Shown piece after piece: positions 51,730 to 60,941 of a stretch of 64,000 nt of DNA. The notes beneath the pieces are model-generated. The model worked only from the letters and a program-made list of their open reading frames with translations. It ran no database searches and was not told where the DNA came from. Source of the DNA: Caulobacteraceae bacterium UBA3198 (lineage in GTDB: Bacteria; Pseudomonadota; Alphaproteobacteria; Caulobacterales; Caulobacteraceae); the NCBI GenBank assembly GCA_002363865.1, contig DEWY01000004.1, positions 235,762 to 299,761 on the forward strand, written 5' to 3'. The stretch's first letter is position 1. Each line of letters opens with the position of its first letter. The position numbers were made by a program, and so were the translations under genes.

Positions 51730-52022
51730 GCGTGAGCGCGTCCCAGGCCAGCGTGCCCACGGCGCACGCCCGCCGCTACATGATCCAGCTGTGCAAGCAC
51801 TTCGGCCACAAGGCCGAGACCCGGTTCGATGACCAGACCGGCGAGATCGTCTTCGAGGGCGGGGTCTGCCGTCTGGGCGCGGGGCCGGTGGCCCTGGATC
51901 TGCAGGTCGAGTCCGCCTCGACCGAGACCCGCGCCCGCCTGGAAGGGGTGATCGACAGCCACCTCAAACGCTTCGCCTTCCGCGAGCCGGACATGGCCGT
52001 CACCTGGCGCCCGGCTGCCTAG
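51726..52022 (+). CDS. DUF2218 domain protein
   Basis: A 98-residue protein with the DUF2218 pattern: HARRYMIQLCKHFGHKAETR, GVCRLGAG and a C-terminal HLKRFAFREPDMAVTW. Family members are often found beside iron or siderophore genes; function is not established. Co-translated with the PadR regulator, which probably controls it; together with the His-rich head of PadR this suggests a metal-linked response. Its TAG stop shares CTAG with the convergent RraA-like gene. Confidence 0.85.
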   Translation: MSVSASQASVPTAHARRYMIQLCKHFGHKAETRFDDQTGEIVFEGGVCRLGAGPVALDLQVESASTETRARLEGVIDSHLKRFAFREPDMAVTWRPAA

Positions 52023-52495
52023 GCCGGCAGCACCACCACCCCGTCGGCGTCGGCGAACACCCGGTCGCCAGGCGTGAAGATCACCCCGCCGAAGGCCACG
52101 ACCCCGTCGCTCTCGCCCAGGTCCCGGCGGACGCTGCGCAGCGGCATGGTCCCCAGGGCCTTGACGCCGAGGTCGAGGGTCGCCAGCACCGCGGCGTCGC
52201 GCACCGCGCCATTGACGATGACGCCGGCCCAGCCCTGGTCCACGGCGCTCTGGGCGATCAGGTCGCCCATCAGGGCGCGGTTCAGCGAACCGCCCCCGTC
52301 GACCACCAGCACCGCCCCGTTCCCCGGGGTGGCCAGCATGGCCTTCACCTTGGAATTGTCCTCATGACAGCGGACGGTGCGGATGGGGCCGGAAAAGGCC
52401 CGCCGGCCGCCCAGGTCGCGCATCTGCAGGCGCAGGACCTGGGCGCGGCCCTCGTTCTCATCGGACAGGTCGGCGGTGGAGAGGTCCTCGGACAT
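52019..52495 (-). CDS. RraA family protein
   Basis: 158 residues of the RraA/HMG-aldolase fold: VRCHEDNSKVKAMLATPGNG, LVVDGGGSLNRALMGDLIA, AGVIVNGAVRDAAVLATLDL and GDRVFADADGVVVLPA. Such proteins are either inhibitors of RNase E or 4-hydroxy-4-methyl-2-oxoglutarate aldolases. The GGGSxxxAxxGD and GxxRD residues fit both. The ATG at 52495 is chosen; an upstream open extension reaches into the divergent ligase gene's leader. Confidence 0.85.
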   Translation of the reverse strand: MSEDLSTADLSDENEGRAQVLRLQMRDLGGRRAFSGPIRTVRCHEDNSKVKAMLATPGNGAVLVVDGGGSLNRALMGDLIAQSAVDQGWAGVIVNGAVRDAAVLATLDLGVKALGTMPLRSVRRDLGESDGVVAFGGVIFTPGDRVFADADGVVVLPA

Positions 52496-52683
52496 GGCGG
52501 CGCCTTGAAGGTTTGAGACCCCGCGGCTCTTAACGATCCAGGGCACGTTCTTCCAGACCCTTGCCAGCTGGGGCCGCGCTGGAGGAAACTCTGACCGCCG
52601 ACGCGACATTGGGCGGCATACCATTTCACAGGACCTCGGACGCTGAAACGAGCCGCGGCCAGACCATTTCCAGGGACGAGACC

Positions 52684-54165
52684 ATGGCCGAAGAGATGAT
52701 TTCCCTGAGCGCGCGTCTGGCGCAGCTGGCGCGGGACAAGGCCGACGCCCCGGCGGTGTCCAGCGGCGAGGAGACCCTGACCTACGGCCAGTTTCACCGC
52801 CGCACCAACCGCCTGGCCCGGGGGCTTCAGGCCATGGGGGTCAAGCATGGGGACCTGGTGACGCTGGGCCTGCCCAACGGCATCGGCTTCGTGGAGGCCT
52901 GCTGGGCGCTCTGGAAGGTGGGCGCGACGCCGCAGCCGGTCTCCTTCCGCCTGCCCAAGGCCGAGCTCGAGGCGATCATGGAGCTGGCCAGGACCCCCAT
53001 CGTCATCGCCGCCTTCGACCATCAGATCGACAAGCCCCTGGTGAACATCGCCGATATCGCCGCCCTGGCCGACGACGAGTCCGACATGCCCGACGTGATC
53101 GCGCCGGTGTCCAAGGCGCCCACCAGCGGCGGCTCCACCGGCCGGCCCAAGCTGATCCTGGCGGGCCAGCCCGGGGTGACGGCGGCGGAAATTCCGGAGG
53201 TCGGGGGCTGGCAGTTGCGGGCCGAGTCCGTCGCCCTGCTGCCAGCGCCGCTCTATCACAACGCCGGCTTCGGCATGATGATGTCGGCCATAAACATCGG
53301 CGCCCACATCGTGGTGATGCCCAGGTTTGACCCCGAAAAGACCCTGGCCGAAATCGAACGCTGGAAGGCCACCTGGGTTTACATGGTGCCGACCATGATG
53401 AACCGGATCTGGCACCTGCCTGAGGAGGTTCGCGGTCGCTACGATCTCTCCTCCCTGCAGACCCTCTGGCATCTGGCCGCCCCCTGCCCGCCCTGGCTGA
53501 AGGAGGCCTTCATCCACTGGCTCGGCGGCGAGGTGATCCAGGAGCTCTATGCCGGCACCGAGGCCCAGGCCTCCACCGTCATCTCCGGGACCGAATGGCT
53601 GGAACATCGCGGCTCGGTGGGCAAGGTCCGCATGGGCGAGATGGTCGCCATGGACGAGGCCGGAAATCCCCTGCCGCCCCGGGAGGTCGGCGAGATCTAT
53701 ATGCGCCGTCCCGAAGGCGCCGGCCCGTCCTACAAGTACCTGGGCGCCACGGCCAAGACCCTGCCCGGCGGCTGGGAGAGCCTCGGCGACATCGGCTGGT
53801 TTGACGAGGACGGCTATCTCTACCTGGCCGACCGGCGCACCGACATGATCCTGGTGGGCGGCTCCAACGTCTATCCGGCCGAGATCGAGGCGGCGCTCGA
53901 CGAGCACGAGGCTGTGATGTCCTGCGCCGTCATCGGCATTCCCGACGACGATCTGGGCAATAAGATCCACGCCATCGTCCAGGTCAGCCACCCGACCACC
54001 GAGGCCGAGCTGCGCGACTACCTCTCGACGCGACTGGTCACCTACAAGCAGCCCCGGACCTATGAATTCGTCGACGAACCGCTGCGCGACGACGCCGGCA
54101 AGGTCCGCCGCTCGGCCCTGCGCGAGGCCCGCCTCGAGGCGCTGAAGGCGCAGCAGCCGGCCTAG
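52684..54165 (+). CDS. AMP-dependent acyl-CoA synthetase
   Basis: Adenylate-forming ligase of 493 residues making an acyl-CoA from a carboxylic acid, ATP and CoA. The phosphate loop is TSGGSTGRPKLI, the A5 region YAGTEAQASTVISG, the A7 hinge LYLADRRTDMILVGGSNVYP and the C-terminal Lys lies in DAGKVRRS. The substrate class is open. It lies upstream of a thiolase and a DUF35 protein, giving an acyl-CoA degradation cluster; the palindromic repeat B2 separates them. Confidence 0.9.
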   Translation: MAEEMISLSARLAQLARDKADAPAVSSGEETLTYGQFHRRTNRLARGLQAMGVKHGDLVTLGLPNGIGFVEACWALWKVGATPQPVSFRLPKAELEAIMELARTPIVIAAFDHQIDKPLVNIADIAALADDESDMPDVIAPVSKAPTSGGSTGRPKLILAGQPGVTAAEIPEVGGWQLRAESVALLPAPLYHNAGFGMMMSAINIGAHIVVMPRFDPEKTLAEIERWKATWVYMVPTMMNRIWHLPEEVRGRYDLSSLQTLWHLAAPCPPWLKEAFIHWLGGEVIQELYAGTEAQASTVISGTEWLEHRGSVGKVRMGEMVAMDEAGNPLPPREVGEIYMRRPEGAGPSYKYLGATAKTLPGGWESLGDIGWFDEDGYLYLADRRTDMILVGGSNVYPAEIEAALDEHEAVMSCAVIGIPDDDLGNKIHAIVQVSHPTTEAELRDYLSTRLVTYKQPRTYEFVDEPLRDDAGKVRRSALREARLEALKAQQPA

Positions 54166-54175
54166 GGGGCGCGGT

Positions 54176-54287
54176 GCGTGCTTCGAGGCTCGCTTTCGCT
54201 CGCACCTCAGCATGAGGAAGCGGGTGGGGCGACCACCTCTCAGTCGTCCTCATCCTGAGGCGCCGCGAAGCGGCCTCGAAGGACGAG
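54176..54287. repeat. Palindromic repeat family B, copy 2
   Basis: Second copy of the 46755-46866 element, same orientation: TGCTTCGAGGCTCGCTTTCG, CACCTCAGCATGAGG, CCTCATCCTGAGGCGCC, CCTCGAAGGACGAG, with a different centre. It lies between two genes of the same direction, so it is not limited to convergent gaps. Confidence 0.88.
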
Positions 54288-54377
54288 AGCGGCCGCACGC
54301 CATCACCGGGGATGACACCGCGCGCCGGCGCGGATAAGGCCAACTCTATTGATCAGAACCATAATCCGGGAAGGGAC

Positions 54378-55562
54378 ATGAGCATTAAAGGCCAGGCCTA
54401 CATCATGGGCGCCTACGAGCATCCGCTCCGCGACGCGCCCGACATATCCACCCCCCAGATCCACGCCGAGAGCGCCAAGGGCGCCCTGGCCGATGCGGGT
54501 CTCACCAAGGACGACGTGGACGGCTATTTCTGCGCTGGCGACGCCCCTGGCTTCGGGGGCATGTCCATGATCGACTATATGGGCCTGCGTAATGTCCGCC
54601 ACATGGACTCCACCGAGACCGGCGGCTCCTCCTACATCCTGCATGTGGGCCATGCGGCCCAGGCGATCGCGGCGGGCAAGTGCAAGGTGGCGCTGATCAC
54701 GCTCGCCGGCCGTCCGCGGCAGCAGAAGTTCGGCGGCTTTGGCGGCGGCGGACGCCCCGGCCAGCTGACCGATGGTCCGCCCGAAGCCGGCTTTGAGAAC
54801 ATCTACGGCGGCACTACCCACAACACCTACGGCATGTGCGCCATGCGCCACATGCATGAGTACGGCACCACGTCCGAGCAGCTGGCCTGGATCAAGGTCG
54901 CCGCCAGCCATCACGCCCAGTGGAACGAGCACGCCTTCCTGCGCGACGTGGTCACCGTCGAGGACGTGCTGAACTCGCCGATGATCGCCGACCCGCTTCA
55001 CCGCCTCGACTGCTGCGTCGTCACAGACGGCGGCGGCGCGCTGATCGTCACCAGCCCCGAGATCGCCAAGAGCCTGAACCGGCCCAAGGTGAAGGTCATC
55101 GGCGCCGGCGAGAGCCCCAAGGGCCCCATGGGCGGCCACGACCTGGACCTGACCCATTCGGGCGCGCTCTGGTCTGGCCCCATCGCCTTCGAAGAGGCTG
55201 GCGTGAAGCCGTCCGACATGAAGTACGCCTCGATCTATGACAGCTTCACCATCACCGTGCTGATGCAGCTGGAAGACCTGGGCTTCTGCGAAAAGGGCCA
55301 GGGCGGCAAGTTCGTCGCCGACGGCAACCTGATCTCCGGCGTCGGCAAGCTGCCCTTCAACACCGACGGCGGGGGCTTGTGCAACAACCACCCGACCAAC
55401 CGCGGCGGCATCACCAAGGTCATCGAGGCGGTCCGCCAGCTGCGCGGCGAAGCCCACCCGAAGGTCCAGGTTCCCAACTGCGACCTGGCCATCGCCCACG
55501 GCACCGGCGGCTCGCTCGGCACCCGCCACGGCGCGGCCACCCTCATCATGGAACGGGAGTAG
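54378..55562 (+). CDS. SCP2/thiolase-like protein
   Basis: 394-residue thiolase-superfamily protein of the SCP-x type, lacking the reactive-Cys context of biosynthetic thiolases. ALADAGLTKDDVDGYFCAGD, GNLISGVGKLPFNTDGGGLC and IAHGTGGSLGTRHGAATLI are the recognisable segments. Such proteins need a DUF35 partner, and one is encoded immediately downstream. Likely role is thiolytic or retro-aldol cleavage in fatty acid, terpenoid or sterol-type side-chain degradation. Start at 54378 follows AAGGGA. Confidence 0.88.
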   Translation: MSIKGQAYIMGAYEHPLRDAPDISTPQIHAESAKGALADAGLTKDDVDGYFCAGDAPGFGGMSMIDYMGLRNVRHMDSTETGGSSYILHVGHAAQAIAAGKCKVALITLAGRPRQQKFGGFGGGGRPGQLTDGPPEAGFENIYGGTTHNTYGMCAMRHMHEYGTTSEQLAWIKVAASHHAQWNEHAFLRDVVTVEDVLNSPMIADPLHRLDCCVVTDGGGALIVTSPEIAKSLNRPKVKVIGAGESPKGPMGGHDLDLTHSGALWSGPIAFEEAGVKPSDMKYASIYDSFTITVLMQLEDLGFCEKGQGGKFVADGNLISGVGKLPFNTDGGGLCNNHPTNRGGITKVIEAVRQLRGEAHPKVQVPNCDLAIAHGTGGSLGTRHGAATLIMERE

Positions 55563-55567
55563 GTCCT

Positions 55568-55984
55568 ATGAGCGACACCAAAACCGCCCCTGAGGCGCAG
55601 GCCCGCAAGATCCCGGCCCCGCCGGTGACCATCGAGTCCAAGCCCTTCTGGGACGCGGCGACCGAAGGCCGCTTCCTGATCAAGCGCTGCAACGGATGCG
55701 GCAAGGCCCACTGGTATCCCCGCGCCCTGTGCCCGATCTGCTTCTCCGACGACACGGTGTGGGAGGAGAGCCCCGGCGAAGGGGTGATCTACACCTATTC
55801 GGTCATGCGCCGCTCGCCGACCGGCCCCTACGCCATCGGCTATGTGACCCTGAACGAAGGCCCCGCCGTCCTGACCAACTTCGTCGACTGCGACTTCGAC
55901 CAGCTCGCCATCGGCCAGAAGGTGAAGGTCAAGTTCCAGGACACCGAGAACGGACCGCCCGTGCCGGTGTTCAGCCCGGTCTAG
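55568..55984 (+). CDS. DUF35 Zn-ribbon/OB-fold protein
   Basis: 138 residues. A rubredoxin-like zinc ribbon (CNGCGKAHWYPRALCPICF) precedes an OB-fold with GVIYTYSVMRRSPTGPYAIG. In characterised systems these proteins form a complex with the adjacent thiolase or enoyl-CoA hydratase and provide CoA binding. It is 5 nt after the thiolase, so the two are surely one unit. Confidence 0.92.
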   Translation: MSDTKTAPEAQARKIPAPPVTIESKPFWDAATEGRFLIKRCNGCGKAHWYPRALCPICFSDDTVWEESPGEGVIYTYSVMRRSPTGPYAIGYVTLNEGPAVLTNFVDCDFDQLAIGQKVKVKFQDTENGPPVPVFSPV

Positions 55985-56004
55985 GGCGCGAACCGCTCTT
56001 CCAC

Positions 56005-56092
56005 CGTCGCCCTCGGACCTGATCCGAGGGTCCATGCACACTGAGGCCAGCCCGGTGTTCATGGATGGTCGGGTCAAGCCCGACCATGACGG
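56005..56092. repeat. Palindromic repeat family A, copy 2 (inverted)
   Basis: Reverse-orientation copy of the 8516 element. Hairpins CCCTCGG-acctgat-CCGAGGG (56010-56030) and ATGGTCGGG-tcaag-CCCGACCAT (56065-56087) with GGTGTTCATGG between. It separates the DUF35 gene from the ABC-transporter binding protein. Confidence 0.88.
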
Positions 56093-56110
56093 CGGAGAGG
56101 CCATGCGCCT

Positions 56111-57772
56111 ATGGTCGCAGATGTTCCGGAGTGCTCGCCCTTGCCCCTGCTTCGCCTGCGCCTGATCGCGCCCCTGCTCGCCACCCTGGCGCTCGCCGCC
56201 TGCCAGGAGGGGCCCAGCCGGCCCCCCTGCGCAGAGGGCGAGACCTGCCTGGAATTCGGCAACAATACCGAGCCGGCGACGCTGGATCCGCAGCAGAGCA
56301 ACCTGGTGGACGAGTTCCAGGTGATCGGCGACCTCAATGTCGGCCTGACCACCGACGCCCCGGACGGAACCCCGATCCCGGCGCTGGCCGAGCGGTGGGA
56401 GACCACGCCGGACGGTCTCGTCTGGACCTTCCACCTGCGCGAGGCGAAATGGTCGGACGGGACGCCGATCACGGCCGACGACTTCGTCTACGCCTATCGC
56501 CGGATCCTGAAGCCCGAGACCGCCTCGATCTACGCCTACCTCGTCTTCTTGCTGAAGAACGGCGCGGCGGTTAACGCTGGCGACGCGCCGCCCGAGGCCC
56601 TGGGGGCGCGGGCCCTTGGCCCCCGCACCCTGGAGCTGACCCTGGAGCATCCGGCGCCCTATCTGCCGGAACTGCTCAAGCACCTGTCCTTCTTCCCCGT
56701 CCCGCAGCATGTGGTCGAGCGCCTGGGGGACCAGTGGGTCCAGCCTGGGAACTATGTCAGCAGCGGCCCCTATCAGCTCGTCTCCTGGCGGCTGGGCGAA
56801 TACATCGAGGTCGAGAAGAATCCTCACTTCTGGGAGGCGGACGAGGTCTGCGTGGACACCATCCGCTACTATCCGACGCCGGACGCGGTGACCGCCGAGC
56901 GGCGGGTGGCGGCCGGCGAGCTGGACATCAACACCGGCTTCCAGTCCAACCGGCTTTCGAAGATCAACGAGACCATGCCTGGCTACGCCCGGACCCATAT
57001 CTCGCTGGCCACCTCCTATCTCTCCTTCAACACCCGCACCGTGGCCGCCTTCCGCGACCCGCGGGTGCGCAAGGCCCTCTCAGCGGCCATCGACCGCGAC
57101 TTCATCACCGACAAACTGCTGCGCGCCGGCCAGGTCCCGGCCTACGCCTTCGTGCCGCCCGGCACGGCGAACTATGTGCAAGACGGGCCCCAGACCAGCT
57201 TCGCAGGCCTCAGCTTCGAGGATCGCCAGGCCCTGGCCCGGGATCTGCTGGCCCAGGCCGGCTATGGCCCGGACCGCCCCCTGGAGGTGGAGATCAAGAC
57301 CGGCAACACCCCCGACACCACCTTGATGATGCAGGCCATCCAGGCTGACTGGCAGGCGGTGGGGGTGGAGGTCGCCCTGGCGCAGAACGAGGGCCAGATC
57401 GCGTTCGCCGCCTATCGCATGCGGGACTTCGAGGTGGGGTCCATGAGCTGGTACGCCGACTACAACGATCCCCTGACCTTCCTGGAGCTGCTGCACTCCC
57501 AGACCGGGGCGCAGAACTACGGCGACTACGCCAGCCCCGCCTATGACGCCCTGCTGGCCCAGGCCGCCGCCGAGCCGGACCTCGCCGCCCGCGCCGCCAT
57601 CCTGGCCCGGGCCGAGGCCCTGATGCTGGGGCAGGACGCCCTGATCCCGGTGCTGTTCGTGGTCAACAAGGCCCTGGTCAGCCCCAAGGTGACCGGCTGG
57701 GTGGACAATATCGCCAACTTCCATCGCAGCCGCTGGCTGTGCGCGCAGGAGACCGCCGACACGACGCCTTGA
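56111..57772 (+). CDS. Oligopeptide ABC transporter substrate-binding lipoprotein
   Basis: 553 residues of the SBP family 5 (OppA-like). The signal sequence LIAPLLATLALAAC ends in a lipobox Cys (Cys31 from the ATG used, Cys21 from the alternative TTG at 56141). Body motifs: ETCLEFGNNTEPATLDPQQS, LREAKWSDGTPITADDFVYA and TGNTPDTTLMMQAIQADW. It binds peptides in the periplasm; no permease or ATPase gene is adjacent, which is unusual for a complete opp operon. Confidence 0.92.
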   Translation: MVADVPECSPLPLLRLRLIAPLLATLALAACQEGPSRPPCAEGETCLEFGNNTEPATLDPQQSNLVDEFQVIGDLNVGLTTDAPDGTPIPALAERWETTPDGLVWTFHLREAKWSDGTPITADDFVYAYRRILKPETASIYAYLVFLLKNGAAVNAGDAPPEALGARALGPRTLELTLEHPAPYLPELLKHLSFFPVPQHVVERLGDQWVQPGNYVSSGPYQLVSWRLGEYIEVEKNPHFWEADEVCVDTIRYYPTPDAVTAERRVAAGELDINTGFQSNRLSKINETMPGYARTHISLATSYLSFNTRTVAAFRDPRVRKALSAAIDRDFITDKLLRAGQVPAYAFVPPGTANYVQDGPQTSFAGLSFEDRQALARDLLAQAGYGPDRPLEVEIKTGNTPDTTLMMQAIQADWQAVGVEVALAQNEGQIAFAAYRMRDFEVGSMSWYADYNDPLTFLELLHSQTGAQNYGDYASPAYDALLAQAAAEPDLAARAAILARAEALMLGQDALIPVLFVVNKALVSPKVTGWVDNIANFHRSRWLCAQETADTTP

Positions 57773-57804
57773 CCCCGCGCCGTCCAGGCTCCAGAGGCGG
57801 GAAG

Positions 57805-59463
57805 GTGAGCACACCGAGCGAGCCCATCATCACCCCGCCGCCCCCCGCCGCCGCGCCGCGCCGGAACGGGATGCTGCGCTCCTCGATGATCTTCTCTGGC
57901 CTGACCCTGTTCAGCCGGGTGCTGGGCCTGGCCCGGGACCTGGTGGTCACCGCCAAGCTGGGCGCCAGCCTGACCATCGCCGCCGACGCCTATTATACGG
58001 CGCTGGCCTTCCCCAACCTGTTCCGACGGATCTTCGCCGAGGGCGCCTTCGCCGCCGCCTTTGTGCCCGGCTACGCCAAGCGCCTGGAAGGCGAGGGCGA
58101 GGCGGTCGCCAACCAGTACGCCGCCGATGCGGCCGCTGGCCTGGCGGTGGTCACCGTGGCCCTGACCCTGGCGGCCCAGGCCGCCATGCCGTGGCTGATG
58201 TACGTCATCAATCCCGGCTATGTGGACGAGCCCGACAAGTTCCGGCTGGCGGTGATCCTGACCCAGATCACCATGCCCTACCTGCCCTGCATGGCGATCG
58301 CAGCCCTGTTCTCAGGGATCCTCAACGCCCATGGCCGGTTCATCGTCTCAGGCTTCTATCCGACCATACTGAACGTGGTCATGCTGGCGGTGGTCTGGCC
58401 GCAGGGGGAGGCGATCACCGCGGCCTACGCCGCCTCGGTCGGCGTGGTGGTGGCCGGCGTCGGCCAGGCGGCCCTGGTCGTCTGGGCCGCCCGCAAGGCC
58501 GGCGCCCGGGTGCGGTTCGTGCGCCCCAGGCTCACGCCGGACATGAGGGCGCTGGTGCGCCGCGCCATCCCTGCGGCCATCGCCAACAGCGCCACCCAGA
58601 TCAACATCTTCGTCTCCGGCATCCTGGCCTCCCAGGTGGCCGGCGCCCGAGTCTGGCTGAACGTCGCCGACCGCCTCTACCAGCTGCCCATGAGTCTGGT
58701 GGGCGTGGCCATCGGCGTGGCCCTCCTGCCGCGGCTGTCCCAGTCCCTGCGCCGGGGCGACGCCGCCGACGCCAAGCTGGTGATGGACCAGGGTCTGGTC
58801 TTCGGTCTGGCGCTCAGCCTGCCGGCGGCCGCGGCCTTGATGGCCATGCCGGTCTATCTGATCGACGGCCTGTTCACCCGCGGCGCCTTCGTCTTCGCCG
58901 ACGCGGCCGCCGCCGGCGCCCTGCTGTTCCACTATGGCTGGGGGACGCCGGCCTTCGTCCTGCAGCGCATCCTGCAGCCGGCCTTCTTCGCCCGCGACGA
59001 CACCCGCACCCCCATGCGCTTCGCCCTGATCTCGGTGGCGGTGAACATCGTGGCCGGGGTGGCCCTGTTCTTCGTGGTGGGCGTGTCGGGGATCGCCATG
59101 GCCACCAGCCTGGCGGCCTGGATCGCCGTCATTCAGATGCTGGTGGCCCTGTGGCGCCGGGGCGACTACCGGCCCTCGCCGAAGGTGATCTCCAAGATCA
59201 TCCGGGTGGCCCTGGCCAGCCTGGTCATGGGCGCGGCCCTGGCCTTCGCCGCCTTCCATCGCGCGGCCGTCGAGGCGCCGATCGCGGCCTTGGGCCTGCC
59301 GGTCCTGGGCGCCAAGGAGATCGGCGTCCTGGCCCTGTCGGTGGCCGGCATGGCCCTCTATGGCCTGCTGGTCTTCGTCTTCGGCGGCGTGACCCGCGCC
59401 GAGTTGCGAGCCGCCCTGACCCGCCGCGGCGGAAGGCCCGCCGCGCCGGCGGACCTAGGCTAG
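57805..59463 (+). CDS. murJ: Lipid II flippase MurJ
   Basis: 552-residue MOP-family transporter moving lipid II across the inner membrane. A Pro-rich N-terminus of ~25 residues leads to SGLTLFSRVLGLARDLVVTA, then PNLFRRIFAEGAFAAAFVPG and about 14 membrane spans. The GTG start at 57805 follows GGGAAG; the frame starts further left inside the binding-protein gene. Its 5' end is 33 bp after that gene. The last span is followed by a cytosolic Arg-rich tail. Confidence 0.95.
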   Translation: MSTPSEPIITPPPPAAAPRRNGMLRSSMIFSGLTLFSRVLGLARDLVVTAKLGASLTIAADAYYTALAFPNLFRRIFAEGAFAAAFVPGYAKRLEGEGEAVANQYAADAAAGLAVVTVALTLAAQAAMPWLMYVINPGYVDEPDKFRLAVILTQITMPYLPCMAIAALFSGILNAHGRFIVSGFYPTILNVVMLAVVWPQGEAITAAYAASVGVVVAGVGQAALVVWAARKAGARVRFVRPRLTPDMRALVRRAIPAAIANSATQINIFVSGILASQVAGARVWLNVADRLYQLPMSLVGVAIGVALLPRLSQSLRRGDAADAKLVMDQGLVFGLALSLPAAAALMAMPVYLIDGLFTRGAFVFADAAAAGALLFHYGWGTPAFVLQRILQPAFFARDDTRTPMRFALISVAVNIVAGVALFFVVGVSGIAMATSLAAWIAVIQMLVALWRRGDYRPSPKVISKIIRVALASLVMGAALAFAAFHRAAVEAPIAALGLPVLGAKEIGVLALSVAGMALYGLLVFVFGGVTRAELRAALTRRGGRPAAPADLG

Positions 59464-59513
59464 GTTGGCCGACGGCCCCGCTCGCCGTTTCCTTCTTCCC
59501 TCGGTCTTCTCTC

Positions 59514-59600
59514 CGTCATGGTCGGGCTTGACCCGACCATCCATGAACACCGATCGACCCAGGTGTTCATGGACCCTCGGGTCAAGCCCGAGGGTGACGG
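59514..59600. repeat. Palindromic repeat family A, copy 3
   Basis: Same orientation as copy 1: ATGGTCGGG-cttga-CCCGACCAT and CCCTCGGG-tcaag-CCCGAGGG. It sits in the 364-bp gap between murJ and trpS. The rest of that gap (59601-59827) shows no gene; the frame GRWPDYAQRHGFSGSELLAM there is open but isolated and lacks a start. Confidence 0.88.
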
Positions 59601-59827
59601 GGGAGGAGGCGGCGCGGGCAGGAACGGGCCGCCCGGCTTTAGCGCGCGGGCTTCCAGGCTTGCCAGCGGGCGCTGGCCCGACTATGCGCAACGGCATGGC
59701 TTTTCCGGCTCGGAACTCCTGGCGATGGCGCCGCGCGTCCTGAACGCCCCATGCTAGGGGCGGCAAGCCTCTGCGCGCCTGCGGGCGCGGCCTGAAACAC
59801 CGCTCAAAGTCGAAGCCTTAGAGTCCC

Positions 59828-60862
59828 ATGACCGATCAAGTCCCCCCCGCCTATAGCGGCCCCCAGCGCGTGCTCTCCGGCGTCCAGCCGTCCGGCGCCC
59901 TGCATCTGGGCAACTATCTGGGCGCGCTCGTGAAGTTCGCCCGCCTGCAGCACGAGATGGACACCTTCATCTTCGTCGCCGACCTGCACGCCATCACCGT
60001 CTGGCAGGACCCGGCCCTGCTGGCGAACCAGGTGCGCGAGATCACCGCGGCCTATCTGGCCTCGGGCCTCGACCCCGACAAGGCGACCATCTTCCCGCAG
60101 TCGGCCGTGCCGGCCCATGCCGAGCTCGGCTGGATCTTCAACTGCGTGGCCCGGGTCGGCTGGCTCGACCGGATGACCCAGTTCAAGGAGAAGTCGGGCA
60201 AGCACAAGGAGCGCGCCAGCGTCGGCCTCTACACCTATCCCGTGCTGCAGGCCGCCGACATCCTGCTCTACAAGGCCACCCACGTGCCGGTGGGCGACGA
60301 CCAGCGCCAGCACCTGGAGCTGACCCGCGACATTGCGGCCAAGTTCAACCACGACTTCGACGCGCCGGACTTCTTCCCCCTGCCAGAGGCCCTGACCCAG
60401 GGACCCGGCTCGCGGATCATGTCCCTGCGTGACGGGAGCGCGAAGATGTCCAAGTCCGATCCCTCGGACAATTCTCGGCTGAACCTGCTCGATGACGAGG
60501 ACGCCATCGCCCAGAAGGTCCGCAAGGCCAGGACCGACCCCGAACCGCTGCCGGAAACCCTGGACGAGCTGAAGGGCCGGCCCGAGGCGGAGAACCTGCT
60601 GGGCATCTATGCGGCCCTGGACGGCCGGACCGCCGCGGAGGTGCTGAGCGAGTTCGCTGGTCAGGGTTTCGGCGCCTTCAAGCCGAAGCTGGCCGACCTC
60701 GCTGTGGCCAGGCTGGGGCCTGTGGGGACGGAGATGCGCCGGCTGATGGCCGACCCGGCCCAGATCGACGCGGTGCTGGCCAAGGGCGCCGAGCGGGCAC
60801 GGGCCGCGGCCGCGCCGACCCTGGCGGAGGTGCGGACCAAGGTGGGATTCTGGGGCGCCTGA
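59828..60862 (+). CDS. trpS: Tryptophanyl-tRNA synthetase
   Basis: Class Ic synthetase of 344 residues. HIGH equivalent is SGALHLGNYLGAL, the tryptophan/ATP site VLQAADILLYKATHVPVGDD, and KMSKS is SAKMSKSDPSD. Length and motifs are standard. Downstream trails into a short tandem repeat and a universal stress gene. Confidence 0.97.
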   Translation: MTDQVPPAYSGPQRVLSGVQPSGALHLGNYLGALVKFARLQHEMDTFIFVADLHAITVWQDPALLANQVREITAAYLASGLDPDKATIFPQSAVPAHAELGWIFNCVARVGWLDRMTQFKEKSGKHKERASVGLYTYPVLQAADILLYKATHVPVGDDQRQHLELTRDIAAKFNHDFDAPDFFPLPEALTQGPGSRIMSLRDGSAKMSKSDPSDNSRLNLLDDEDAIAQKVRKARTDPEPLPETLDELKGRPEAENLLGIYAALDGRTAAEVLSEFAGQGFGAFKPKLADLAVARLGPVGTEMRRLMADPAQIDAVLAKGAERARAAAAPTLAEVRTKVGFWGA

Positions 60863-60896
60863 TGGGGCGTCAGATGGTGCGTCAGATGGTGCGTCT
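60861..60896. repeat. Three-copy 12-bp tandem repeat
   Basis: GATGGGGCGTCA, GATGGTGCGTCA, GATGGTGCGTCT run head to tail from the trpS stop codon. The repeat is short enough to arise by slippage; copy number may vary between strains. It sits at the trpS-usp boundary. Confidence 0.8.
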
Positions 60897-60941
60897 GGGC
60901 CCCCCCTTGCCCAAAACCCGCCGCCGGGCCAACGTCGGCCC

